From Gemmobacter lutimaris (GTDB lineage Bacteria > Pseudomonadota > Alphaproteobacteria > Rhodobacterales > Rhodobacteraceae), in NCBI RefSeq assembly GCF_003570715.1, contig NZ_QXXQ01000006.1, forward strand, positions 62,001 to 126,000: a stretch of DNA of 64,000 bases, written 5' to 3'. Positions 18,057 to 26,343 of this stretch are shown here, in pieces. Within the stretch, counting starts at the first letter, position 1. Each line of letters starts with the position of its first letter. The notes under the pieces are model-generated. The model was given only the letters and a program-made list of their open reading frames with translations, was not told where the DNA came from and ran no database searches. The translations under genes were made by a program, and so were the position numbers.

Positions 18057-18473
18057 ATGCTGATGAAACCGCTTGCCGTGCTTTCCCTCGTTTTTCTCGC
18101 CGCCTGCCAGCCGGGCGGCGATACTTCTGCCGCGGACCCCGTGCCGACCGAGGCAGAACTGGCGCAAGTCTGGCGGCTGGAGCGGCTGAATGGCGAAATC
18201 TTTTCCAATAGGGCCACGCTGGATCTGACCGATCCCGCCCGTGCCACGGGGCAGGCGCCCTGCAACCGCTGGTTCGCGGCGCGCGAGGTGCAATTGCCCG
18301 CCTTCCGCTTCGGCATGTTTGGTGCGACCCGCATGGCCTGCCCGGCGCTGGAGGCGGAACGGCGCTATCTGGACGCCATGGCAGAGGTCGATGCAGCCCG
18401 CCTCAGCGACGGGTGGCTGATCCTGACCGGGCCGGGTGGCCTGATGCTGGAATTCCGGCAGGAAACGCCGTGA
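18057..18473 (+). CDS. META-domain (HslJ-like) lipoprotein
   Basis: A 138-aa predicted lipoprotein. The signal peptide ends with the lipobox LAAC (Cys near residue 17). A short META/HslJ-like domain follows: WRLERLNGEIFSNRATLDLT, then APCNRWFA and FGATRMACPALEAERRYLDAM with two cysteines, ending in GLMLEFRQ. META proteins are envelope proteins linked to stress or drug tolerance, without known enzymatic activity. AGGAGA precedes the ATG at 18057; GTG 18054 is an alternative. Confidence 0.82.
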   Translation: MLMKPLAVLSLVFLAACQPGGDTSAADPVPTEAELAQVWRLERLNGEIFSNRATLDLTDPARATGQAPCNRWFAAREVQLPAFRFGMFGATRMACPALEAERRYLDAMAEVDAARLSDGWLILTGPGGLMLEFRQETP

Positions 18474-18591
18474 GTTTCGGCAAATTGCCGCCAGTGCCCT
18501 GTCATGCGCAACAAAATGCTGCACCTGCGACGGTTTGGCGCTGGCGCCCCGGCGCAAGAGTGTTACGCTGATCCTGACAGGAGGATTCGTC

Positions 18592-18918
18592 ATGCCCAAG
18601 CTTGTCCGGCTCTATATCGTCAATGTTGCCATCGGTTACGCGCTGGCCGCTGTGTTCGTGGCCCTGCTGGTGTGGTTCAACATCGGCAATCTGGGGCATC
18701 TGGTGCTGGAAACCGAAATGGGCTGGCTTGCGGGTCTGATGCTGTTCGTCAGCAACGGGGTCATCTTCGCGGGCGCGCAATTCGCCATTGCGGTGATGCG
18801 TCAGGCGCAGGATGACGAAGGCCCGCGCGGTGGCACCAAGGCGCCGGTCGTGCGCCGCGAACTGATCCCTGTTCAGGTCGAGGCCCGCGCCACCAAGCCC
18901 GGCACGGTCCGCCGCTGA
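18592..18918 (+). CDS. Small inner-membrane protein, function unknown
   Basis: A 108-aa protein with two clear membrane helices (about residues 7-29 and 40-62: VNVAIGYALAAVFVALLVWF and GWLAGLMLFVSNGVIFAGAQFAIAVM). A polar, Arg/Lys-rich cytoplasmic tail of about 40 residues follows. The start follows CAGGAGG. I do not recognise a family. It stands alone between the META lipoprotein and the LysR regulator. Confidence 0.78.
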   Translation: MPKLVRLYIVNVAIGYALAAVFVALLVWFNIGNLGHLVLETEMGWLAGLMLFVSNGVIFAGAQFAIAVMRQAQDDEGPRGGTKAPVVRRELIPVQVEARATKPGTVRR

Positions 18919-18972
18919 TTGCGCTATCGGCCAGAATCCAGCTGCGATAACGGTATGTTGCAAACTGGCCCT

Positions 18973-18996
18973 TCACGCGTCACCATGTGAGCGTGA
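18973..18996. promoter_or_regulatory. Palindromic candidate operator upstream of the LysR gene
   Basis: Nested inverted repeat with outer arms TCACGC and GCGTGA and inner arms TCAC and GTGA around CAT, with one unpaired G. It lies about 93 bases before the LysR start, inside the otherwise empty 18919-19088 gap. Size and symmetry fit a dimeric regulator site, most simply LysR autoregulation. Confidence 0.5.
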
Positions 18997-19088
18997 CCGG
19001 CCGGAAACCCCCGCGCATTAATTCCCCCTGCACTTGGAACCCGCGCTGCCGCATGTTCCTTTCCACCAGGACCAGTGGAGAATGTGCG

Positions 19089-19970
19089 ATGGATATGCAG
19101 TTGCTTCGGACCTTTCTGGAGGTGTTTGACACCGGCGCCTTTGCCTCTGCGGCGGAACGGCTGCATGTGACGCAATCGGCGGTTTCCCTGCGGGTGCAGC
19201 GGCTGGAGGATCAGCTTGGCCGCCCGCTTTTCCTGCGCCACAAGACGGGGGTGGAGCCCACCCCGGCAGGGCGCGAATTCCGGCGTCACGCCTGGTCAAT
19301 CCTGAAAAGCTGGGATCAGGCCCGCCGTCAGGTCGGCGCGATGGAGGCCGAGCCTGCCAGCCTGACGATCGGCGCCGAAGCCGCCCTGTGGCCCCGGTTG
19401 GGATTTCGCTGGCTGGATGGCCTGAAAACGGCGCTGCCTGATGCGATGCTGCGCGCGGAACTCGGCGGAAGCGACATGGTTTTGCGGCGCATGACAGAAG
19501 GCGAGATGCATGTGGGGCTGTGCTTCACACCCATTTCGCGCACCGGCCTGCGCTGCGAGCCCTTGCTGGAGGACCAGCTTGTTCTGGTCGCCCCGACCGA
19601 GGATTGCCAGATCGAGGATGTAAGAAAATATTACATCCTTGCGGACTGGGGCCCGGATTTCCTGCGCTTTCACGAAACCGCCCTGCCTGAACTGCCGATC
19701 CCGAAGTTTCAGCTGTCTTTGGGAACGCTGGTGGGCAGTTACATCCGCTCGCGCCCCTTCGCCGCTTACCTGCCGGCACGCTATGTGAAGCCCTTTCTGG
19801 ATGCCGGACAACTGCATCTTGTGGAAGATGCACCGACCTTCACGCTGGAATCCTGGGTGATCTGGCGGTCCGACATGGAAACAGAGCTTGCGGCTGTTGC
19901 GGAATCGACACTGAAAGCGGTGGTGGCACGGCTGGACGAAGAGGTGACCGACTTGCTGGACGACCTGTAA
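19089..19970 (+). CDS. LysR family transcriptional regulator
   Basis: A 293-aa LysR protein. The N-terminal winged HTH (about 4-62) reads LLRTFLEVFDTGAFASAAERLHVTQSAVSLRVQRLEDQLGRPLF. A substrate-binding domain follows, including LTIGAEAALWPRLGFRWLDGL. No divergent target gene is adjacent, so the regulon is unknown. ATG 19089 is chosen because the HTH begins there and GGAG lies just upstream; ATG 19095 is also possible. A palindromic site lies about 93 bases upstream. Confidence 0.93.
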   Translation: MDMQLLRTFLEVFDTGAFASAAERLHVTQSAVSLRVQRLEDQLGRPLFLRHKTGVEPTPAGREFRRHAWSILKSWDQARRQVGAMEAEPASLTIGAEAALWPRLGFRWLDGLKTALPDAMLRAELGGSDMVLRRMTEGEMHVGLCFTPISRTGLRCEPLLEDQLVLVAPTEDCQIEDVRKYYILADWGPDFLRFHETALPELPIPKFQLSLGTLVGSYIRSRPFAAYLPARYVKPFLDAGQLHLVEDAPTFTLESWVIWRSDMETELAAVAESTLKAVVARLDEEVTDLLDDL

Positions 19971-20180
19971 GACCCGACTCGAGGGGGCTAAGTGGCACAA
20001 GTGGCTGGAAAATCGGCCCTGTGCCCTCCCTTCGGGCGGTTTCAAGGGGCGATGAGACGAGTAATTCTTGAGGCTGACCCGAGTTTTCTTAATATTGTCC
20101 AGATAAATCAAAGGATTAGATGTCCATTCGTGAACGGCGGAAGTGCGATGCACCCGCGTTGTTAGTGAAAGGACTTCAAG

Positions 20181-21011
20181 ATGACCACGATCTGGAAAAA
20201 TGTTGCAGTATCGGCTCTGGCTCTCATGATCGCGGCTCCGGCCATGGCGCAGACCGACCTGACCGGCACGCGCGATCTGAACGATCGTATCGACGACATC
20301 GACGAAGCGGTGGCCGAAGACATGGCGCGCGCCGAGGATGCCGCCCGCTTCTCGAACCCGGAATTCCGTCAGGGTTTCTCGGGGTCGGCCTCGCTGGGCT
20401 ACTCGGGCAAGACCGGCAACAATGAAAGCCAGGAGTTCTCGGCCGGTGCGCGGATGCGCTACGCTTCGGGCCCCTGGGTGCAGAACATCGGTGTCGCACT
20501 GGATTTCGCGGATGACGACGGTGTGAAGACCAAGGAAGATGTCTTCGCGGTCTATGACGCGAACTACTACTTCAACGACAGCTTCTATGCCTTCGTGCTG
20601 GGCCGTGTGGAAACCGATGGCCTTGCCGCGACCGCCGGCGACATCAAGACCGACGCCTTCCTTGGCTTCGGCCCCGGTTACCGTGTGGTGAATACCGCCG
20701 ACATGACGTGGCGTGTGCAGGCCGGTATCGGCGTGAGCTATCTGAAGGATGGTCTGAACAACAGCGATACCGAAACCGGCTACATCGCCTCGTCGCGGTT
20801 CTTCTACAAGTTCAACGACAACGTCTTCGCCACCAATGACACCGACATCCTGTATTCGGACACCGCGCTGCGGATCAACAACGACCTTGGCGTGAACTTC
20901 AAGATGACCGACAAGTTCTCGACCCGCGTCAGTTATCTGACCGAATACAACGACAGCCGCGCGATCCGCACCGACAACAAGCTGGGCGTGTCGCTGGTGA
21001 TGGGCTTCTGA
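20181..21011 (+). CDS. DUF481 outer-membrane beta-barrel protein
   Basis: A 276-aa protein with a signal peptide (cleavage after AMAQ near residue 24). A short acidic Asp/Glu/Arg-rich stretch follows (LNDRIDDIDEAVAEDMARAEDAARF), then an even-strand barrel with alternating aromatic residues that ends in SLVMGF with C-terminal Phe, the usual outer-membrane insertion signal. The pattern GFSGSASLGYSGKTGNNESQEFSAGA matches DUF481 (YdiY-like, salt-inducible porin-like proteins). The function is unproven. A strong terminator follows. Confidence 0.88.
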   Translation: MTTIWKNVAVSALALMIAAPAMAQTDLTGTRDLNDRIDDIDEAVAEDMARAEDAARFSNPEFRQGFSGSASLGYSGKTGNNESQEFSAGARMRYASGPWVQNIGVALDFADDDGVKTKEDVFAVYDANYYFNDSFYAFVLGRVETDGLAATAGDIKTDAFLGFGPGYRVVNTADMTWRVQAGIGVSYLKDGLNNSDTETGYIASSRFFYKFNDNVFATNDTDILYSDTALRINNDLGVNFKMTDKFSTRVSYLTEYNDSRAIRTDNKLGVSLVMGF

Positions 21012-21046
21012 GCCCATCCCGACCAAGGATCTTTCATCGAACTTCA

Positions 21047-21073
21047 GGGGCAGGGCAACCTGCCCCCTTTTTC
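21047..21073 (+). terminator. Rho-independent terminator of the DUF481 gene
   Basis: An 8-bp perfect stem (GGGGCAGG with CCTGCCCC) with a GCAA tetraloop, followed by CTTTTT. It lies 35 bases after the stop. Confidence 0.9.
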
Positions 21074-21100
21074 ATGTGCGCATGGCAGGGCCCCCGAATG

Positions 21101-21128
21101 AAAAGGCCGGGCACCTGGCCCGGCCTTT
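21101..21128 (-). terminator. Rho-independent terminator of the dctPQM operon
   Basis: A 10-bp perfect inverted repeat (AAAGGCCGGG with CCCGGCCTTT) with a 7-nt loop. On the minus strand it is followed by TTTTC, so it ends transcription coming from dctM. Confidence 0.85.
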
Positions 21129-21131
21129 CCG

Positions 21132-22457
21132 TCAGTTCATGCCCAGCATTCTTGGGAAGGCAAGCGAGACCTCGGGTATGTAGGTCACGATCATCAGGAA
21201 CACGAGCGCCGTGACCAGCCAGGGGAAGGTGGCGCGTGTCACCTCGGTCAACCCCAGCCGGGATATGGCAGAGCCGACGTAAAGGTTCAGGCCCACGGGT
21301 GGCGTGCAAAGCCCGATTTCCATGTTCACCACCAGCATGATCCCGAAATGCACCGGATCGACACCCAGCTTCACCGCCACCGGATAGAGGATCGGCGCCA
21401 TGATCAGCACGATGGCAGAAGGCTCCATCACCATGCCGATGAACAGAAGCATGACGTTGACCATCAGAAGGAAACCGATCTTGCCAAGGCCAAGGCTGAC
21501 GATCCAGTCCGACAGCGTTTGCGGGATCTGCTCTGACGTCAGGATGAAGGCGAACATCACCGCATTGGTGATGATATAGAGCAGCATCGCCGACATGGCC
21601 GCCGAAGACAGCAGCACCTTGGGCACTTCGGTCAGCTTGATGTCCTTGTAGACAAAGACCGCCACAATGAAGGCATAGACGGCGCTGACGGCGGCGGCTT
21701 CGGTGGGCGTGAAGATGCCGCCATAGATGCCGCCCATGATGATCACGATCAGCATGAGGCCCCAGACGCTTTCGCGGAAGGCGGTCAGCCGTTCCCGCAT
21801 CGAGGCGCGGGGCATCCGCGGATAGCCGTTCTTCCAGGCGCGCCAGATCGTCGTGCCGCCCAGCATCGAGGCCAGCAGCAGGCCGGGCACCACACCCGCC
21901 ATGAACAGCGTCCCGATGGAGGCAGACAGCACGGGTTGCCCGTCGGCGCCGGTGACGACCATGCCCGAGGTGGCGACCGAATACATCACCATCACGATCG
22001 ACGGCGGGATCAGGATGCCAAGGCCCCCGGCGGTGGCAATGGTGCCGACGCCGAATTGCGGCGGGTAGCCCTGTTTCACCATGGCCGGGATCAGGATGGA
22101 ACCCACCGCCATCACCGTCGCGGGCGAGGAGCCCGAGATGGCCGCGAACAGCGCGCAGGCCAGAACCGAGGCCAGACCCATGCCGCCATACCAGTGCCCC
22201 ACCATCGAGGTGGCAAAGCGGATCATCCGCCGCGCGACGCCGCCGTGGGTCAGGAAGTTGCCGGCAAGGATGAAGAACGGGATCGCCATGATCTCGAACT
22301 TCTCGATCCCGGTGAACAGCTTCAACGCGATGGAATCCATCGGGATTTCGGTAAAGCCGAACAGGAAGGTAAAGACCGTCAGACCCAGCGCGATGGAAAC
22401 CGGCATCCCGGTGATCAGCAGCAGCGCAAGGATCAGGAAGATGATGAGCGCGGTCAT
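21132..22457 (-). CDS. dctM: TRAP transporter large permease DctM
   Basis: A 441-aa polytopic protein of the TRAP large-subunit (ion-transporter superfamily) type. It has about twelve hydrophobic segments, with GLGILIPPSIVMVMYSVATSGM in the first half and VVNMEIGLCTPPVGLNLYV in the second. With DctQ it drives Na+-dependent uptake of dicarboxylates delivered by DctP. The start overlaps the dctQ stop by four bases. A terminator follows immediately. Confidence 0.95.
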   Translation of the reverse strand: MTALIIFLILALLLITGMPVSIALGLTVFTFLFGFTEIPMDSIALKLFTGIEKFEIMAIPFFILAGNFLTHGGVARRMIRFATSMVGHWYGGMGLASVLACALFAAISGSSPATVMAVGSILIPAMVKQGYPPQFGVGTIATAGGLGILIPPSIVMVMYSVATSGMVVTGADGQPVLSASIGTLFMAGVVPGLLLASMLGGTTIWRAWKNGYPRMPRASMRERLTAFRESVWGLMLIVIIMGGIYGGIFTPTEAAAVSAVYAFIVAVFVYKDIKLTEVPKVLLSSAAMSAMLLYIITNAVMFAFILTSEQIPQTLSDWIVSLGLGKIGFLLMVNVMLLFIGMVMEPSAIVLIMAPILYPVAVKLGVDPVHFGIMLVVNMEIGLCTPPVGLNLYVGSAISRLGLTEVTRATFPWLVTALVFLMIVTYIPEVSLAFPRMLGMN

Positions 22458-23086
22458 GCGTGGCCTCCCTTGGCCAGATCGTCGGCCTCGTCCTCAAGCC
22501 CGTCCACGGCGCCATGGTCGTGATGGGCGATATAGCCGGTCGTCAGGTAAAGATACAAAGCCTGCGCGAAGCGGAAGCACATCAGGCCCGAGCCAAGCGG
22601 CACCGCCAGATAGATCAGCCACATCTTGATTTCGAGATCGGGCGAGGTCTGCCCGCCGTGATAGACGTGGTAAACGAAGTCGGTGCCGATCCAGGTGACA
22701 ATGGCGGTGAACAGGATGCCGCCCGACATGGCGATGGTGGTGATAAGCTTGCGGGCATTGCCCTCAAGCCGTTCCACCAGAATATCGACGCCGACATGGA
22801 TGCCCTTGCGCACGCCATAGGCCGCGCCGAATTTGGCCATCCAGACAAACAGGTAGATACAGGCTTCCTGGGCCCAGGTCAGCTTGATCGAATTGATGGC
22901 CTTGAAAGCCGAGCGGCCGAAGGATTGCAGCCAGGCGATGTCGGCAGAACGGCCCCAGCCGACAAGATCGGCGGCAAAGCCGATGGAAAAGCGGTGAACG
23001 ACCGCCACGAAGATCAGCGTCACGGCCGCAGCCATGAGAAGCGAGATGAGGATTTCTTCGAAGCGGTCGAGGATGCGCAGGATCAT
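22454..23086 (-). CDS. dctQ: TRAP transporter small permease DctQ
   Basis: A 210-aa protein with four membrane helices. The DctQ signature is KLTWAQEACIYLFVWMAKFGAAYGVRKGIHVGVDIL. A longer-than-usual insert (VGWGRSADIAWLQSFGRSAFKAINSI) lies after helix 1, and an acidic tail ends the protein. ATG 23086 is preferred to an upstream in-frame start because the first helix begins at residue 10 from here. It lies between dctP and dctM. Confidence 0.94.
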   Translation of the reverse strand: MILRILDRFEEILISLLMAAAVTLIFVAVVHRFSIGFAADLVGWGRSADIAWLQSFGRSAFKAINSIKLTWAQEACIYLFVWMAKFGAAYGVRKGIHVGVDILVERLEGNARKLITTIAMSGGILFTAIVTWIGTDFVYHVYHGGQTSPDLEIKMWLIYLAVPLGSGLMCFRFAQALYLYLTTGYIAHHDHGAVDGLEDEADDLAKGGHA

Positions 23087-23137
23087 GGCGAACCTCGTTG
23101 GGGTAAGCGGCGGCCCGGTTGCGGGCGGCGGCTGTGA

Positions 23138-23163
23138 AAAGGGGGGCACGCGGTGGTGCCCCC
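23138..23163 (-). terminator. Intercistronic hairpin between dctP and dctQ
   Basis: An 8-bp stem (GGGGGCAC with GTGCCCCC) with a 6-nt loop. On the minus strand it is followed by CTTTTC. It lies 36 bases after the dctP stop. It probably acts as a partial terminator or mRNA stabiliser that gives more binding protein than permease. Confidence 0.65.
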
Positions 23164-23198
23164 GCAGGTGGTGGACCCGGTCTCTGGGGAAGGCCGGA

Positions 23199-24203
23199 TC
23201 AGTTGGTGCCGAGCGCGGTATAGACCTGCTGGATCAGATCGGCGCCGATACGGTCGGCCATCTGTTCATGCACGGGTTTCAGCGCTGCCACCCATTCGGC
23301 GCGTTCTTCGTCCGTCAGCGCGTGGAACTCGGTGGTTCCCGCAGCCTTCATCGCTTCCAGCGCCTTGTCGTTCTCTTCCTTGGCGATCGAGTTGGCATAG
23401 ACGGTCGCCTCGGCCATGGCCTTGTCGAGATTGGCGCGCACGTCTTCCGGCAGGCCATCCCAGAAGGCCTTGTTCACGATCACCGCATAACCCAGATAGC
23501 CGTGGTTCGACAGCGTGGCGTGCTTCTGAACCTCGTTCATCTTCTGGGTATACATGTTCGACGGCGGGTTTTCTGTGCCGTCCACAACGCCGGTTTGCAG
23601 CGCCTGATAGACCTCGGAGAAGGCCATGACCTGCGGCACGGCACCCAGCGCCTGCATCTCGGCCTCAAGGATCTTCGACGACTGGATGCGCATTTTCAGG
23701 CCGAGGAAATCATCGGGCACATGCAGCGGCGAATTGGCCGACATGATCTTGAACCCGTTGTCCCAGTAAGCCAAGCCCTTGATGCCCTTGTCGTCCAGCC
23801 GCGCCAGCAGGCCCTTGCCCACTTCGCCATCGGTGATCTTGCGCAGATCGTCATAGCTGCCCATCAGGAAGGGCAGGTCGAACAGCTCGAACTGCTGCAC
23901 ACCCAGCGGGCCGAATTTCGCCAGTGACGGGGCAAGCATCTGCACCGCGCCCAGTTGCAGGGCCTCCAGCTCTTCCTTGTCCTTGTAAAGCTGGCTGTTG
24001 GGGTAAACCTCGACCGTCACCGCGCCATTGGTATAGGCCTCGGCCAGTTCCTTGAACTTCTCGGCGCCCTTGCCCTTGGGGGTGTCGGGGGCGACGACGT
24101 GGCTGAACTTGATGACGATGGGTTCGGCCAGCGCAGGCAGCGCGGTCGAAAGCGCGATGACGGCGGCACCCGCAAGGCGGGCGAGGCTGCGACGTGTCAG
24201 CAT
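23199..24203 (-). CDS. dctP: TRAP transporter C4-dicarboxylate-binding protein DctP
   Basis: A 334-aa periplasmic solute-binding protein with a signal peptide (RRSLARLAGAAVIALSTALPALA, cleavage near 26). The DctP family body includes IKFSHVVAPDTPKGKGAEKF, FDLPFLMG, LKMRIQSSKI with the carboxylate-binding Arg, and VVDGTENPPSN. It delivers succinate, malate or fumarate to DctQM. It is the first gene of the minus-strand dctPQM operon and is divergent from dctS. Confidence 0.95.
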   Translation of the reverse strand: MLTRRSLARLAGAAVIALSTALPALAEPIVIKFSHVVAPDTPKGKGAEKFKELAEAYTNGAVTVEVYPNSQLYKDKEELEALQLGAVQMLAPSLAKFGPLGVQQFELFDLPFLMGSYDDLRKITDGEVGKGLLARLDDKGIKGLAYWDNGFKIMSANSPLHVPDDFLGLKMRIQSSKILEAEMQALGAVPQVMAFSEVYQALQTGVVDGTENPPSNMYTQKMNEVQKHATLSNHGYLGYAVIVNKAFWDGLPEDVRANLDKAMAEATVYANSIAKEENDKALEAMKAAGTTEFHALTDEERAEWVAALKPVHEQMADRIGADLIQQVYTALGTN

Positions 24204-24271
24204 GGGTATCTCCTCCGTGTTCTCCGCCCTCCCGGCGGTCCTCCCCTTCTTGCCAGCCGGGACGCGCCGCC

Positions 24272-24295
24272 GCTATTGTGGGTTTCCGCAATTGC
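24272..24295. promoter_or_regulatory. Palindromic candidate DctR site in the dctP/dctS intergenic region
   Basis: Core ATTGTGG (24275-24281), GTTT, CCGCAAT (24286-24292), with one G-T type mismatch and partly symmetric flanks. It lies between the divergent dctP and dctS starts, where a FixJ-type response regulator would be expected to bind. This is inferred from position and symmetry. Confidence 0.4.
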
Positions 24296-24444
24296 CCCGC
24301 TAACAGGGGCAGGCGGCGCAGGGGGAGGTTACGGCACTGGCGCAGGGCAAGGACGCGCGGGCGACAGCGGCGGCATCGCCGGGGGCGGAAGGCGACCCTT
24401 GGGCGGTCGAGGGCGGGCGGCCGCGTCTGCGGCGGCTGGATCTA

Positions 24445-26343
24445 TTGTCGCTGGTGCCGCTGGTCGCCATCGTGGCGCTGGTCGCCATGGTGGGCGCGCT
24501 GGTCTGGGCCGTCAGCCGCAGCGAGGCCGAACAGGCACGGGTGAAGCTGGCCACCGATGCGCTGTGGGTGGAACAGACCCTGCGCTTCCAGCTTTCGGTG
24601 GACGAGGACATGCTGGTGCGGCTGGCGCTGGATGCGACGGGGGGTGTGCCGCCTCAGGCGCTGGATGCGCGGGGGCGGCTGCATATCGCCAACAATCCCG
24701 AACTCCTGTCGATCGTCTGGTATGATGCCAATGGTCGCCCGGCCCGCGCGCTGCCCGGCGCGGGGGCTGCCAGCGATGCCGATCTGGTGGCGCTGTTGCG
24801 GCGCACCGGCGCACAGGCGACCCGTCCGATCTATGGCGCAGTCGGTCCCGACGGGCGCGTGACCATGGCGCTGCCGCTGCCGGGGCAGGGCGGCTATGTC
24901 AGCGCGACCGTGGCCCTGCCGGTGATGCTGGATCGCCATGTGCCGTGGTGGATCGCCGAACAATATGGCGTGCGCATCCTTGGCGCAGATGACCGGGTGC
25001 TGGCCGAACGCCAGCGGCTGGAGCCGGACCCGGCCAACCCGTCCCATGCCATCAGCTTCGACCCGCCGATCCGGGGCACGGTGCTGCGCATCACCGCCTA
25101 TGACGCGCCCGCTGGCTTCCGCTCGGCCCTGATGATCGGGGCTATCGCGGGGCTGGCGGCCTTTGCCATCCTTGCGCTTCTGGTGCTGTTTCGCACCGCC
25201 GAACGGCGGCGCAGCGCCGAGTTGCGGCTGCGCGGTGAAACCGCCTTTCGCCGCTCGATGGAGGAAAGCCTGACCGTGGGTCTGCGCGCCAAGGACCATC
25301 AGGGCCGCATCCTCTACGTCAATTCCGCCTTCTGCAATCTGGTCGGCTGGCAGGCGGGCGAGCTGGTGGGCCACCGCCCGCCGATGCCCTACTGGGATCC
25401 GGCCCGGCTGGACGAGACGCAGGCCCGTCATCGCGCGCTGGCGGCGGGCGGTGCGATCAGCCAGAGCTTCGAGACCCGCTTTCGCCGACGCGACGGGCAG
25501 GAAATCGACGTGCAGGTCTATGAGGCGCCGCTGATTGACGCCAAGGGCGCCCATCGCGGATGGATGGGATCGGTCATCGACATCACCGAAACCAAGCGGG
25601 CCGCCCGTCTGGCCCGCGCGCAGGATGAAACCATGGCGCGCACCGGGCGGCTGGTGACGCTGGGCGAAATGGCCTCGACCCTCGCGCATGAGCTGAACCA
25701 GCCGCTGTCGGCCATCGCCTCTTACGCCGCCGGTATCCTGAACCTCTTGGACAGCGGCCGCGCCGATCCGGCCATGCTGCGCGGCGCGACAGAGAAACTG
25801 GCACAGCAGGCGGGCCGGGCCGGGCTGATCATCCGCCGCATTCAGGATCTGGTGAAAAAACGCGAGCCGCAGTTTTCGCAGATCGCACTGGACGAGGTGA
25901 TCGCGGAAACCGTGGGCTTTCTGGCGGCGGATGCGCGGGAACATCGCGTGCGGCTGGCGACCGAGATCGCCGCCGTTCCCCCCGTCGCGGCAGACCGTAT
26001 CCTGCTGGAACAGGTGCTGATCAACCTGATCCGCAACGGGATGGAGGCGATGGGCGACACGCGGTCCGGCGATACGCTGACAGTGCGGCTGGTGCAGGAC
26101 GAGGGGCAGGCGGTGATCGAGGTCGAGGACCATGGCGCGGGCATCGCGCCGGAGGTGGCGGGGCGGCTGTTCGACGCTTTCGCCACCACCAAGGCGCAGG
26201 GGATGGGCATGGGGCTGAAAATCTGCCGTTCGATCATCGAATTGCATCGCGGGCAACTCACCCATCGCGTGGCAGCCTCGGGTGGCACGGTGTTCCGGGT
26301 CAGCCTTCCTGTGGCCGGGGAACAGGAAAGGGCGGCGGAATGA
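24445..26343 (+). CDS. dctS: C4-dicarboxylate sensor histidine kinase DctS
   Basis: About 632 aa from the TTG at 24445. One membrane helix at the N-terminus, a periplasmic sensing region to about residue 225, and a second helix (SALMIGAIAGLAAFAILALLVLF) are followed by a PAS domain (FRRSMEESLTVGLRAKDHQGRILYVNSAF). The dimerisation box carries the phospho-His (TLAHELNQPLSAIASYAAGIL). The HATPase domain has LINLIRNGMEAMG and a G-box (GMGMGLKICRS). The start is uncertain: the frame stays open back to 24304, and a GGGGGAGG motif precedes a CTG at 24337. It overlaps dctR by four bases. Confidence 0.92.
   Translation: MSLVPLVAIVALVAMVGALVWAVSRSEAEQARVKLATDALWVEQTLRFQLSVDEDMLVRLALDATGGVPPQALDARGRLHIANNPELLSIVWYDANGRPARALPGAGAASDADLVALLRRTGAQATRPIYGAVGPDGRVTMALPLPGQGGYVSATVALPVMLDRHVPWWIAEQYGVRILGADDRVLAERQRLEPDPANPSHAISFDPPIRGTVLRITAYDAPAGFRSALMIGAIAGLAAFAILALLVLFRTAERRRSAELRLRGETAFRRSMEESLTVGLRAKDHQGRILYVNSAFCNLVGWQAGELVGHRPPMPYWDPARLDETQARHRALAAGGAISQSFETRFRRRDGQEIDVQVYEAPLIDAKGAHRGWMGSVIDITETKRAARLARAQDETMARTGRLVTLGEMASTLAHELNQPLSAIASYAAGILNLLDSGRADPAMLRGATEKLAQQAGRAGLIIRRIQDLVKKREPQFSQIALDEVIAETVGFLAADAREHRVRLATEIAAVPPVAADRILLEQVLINLIRNGMEAMGDTRSGDTLTVRLVQDEGQAVIEVEDHGAGIAPEVAGRLFDAFATTKAQGMGMGLKICRSIIELHRGQLTHRVAASGGTVFRVSLPVAGEQERAAE

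Noticed and set aside
24442-26265. A 607-codon frame antisense to dctS
   Set aside because: dctS carries full kinase motifs on the other strand. The antisense frame has no domain pattern.
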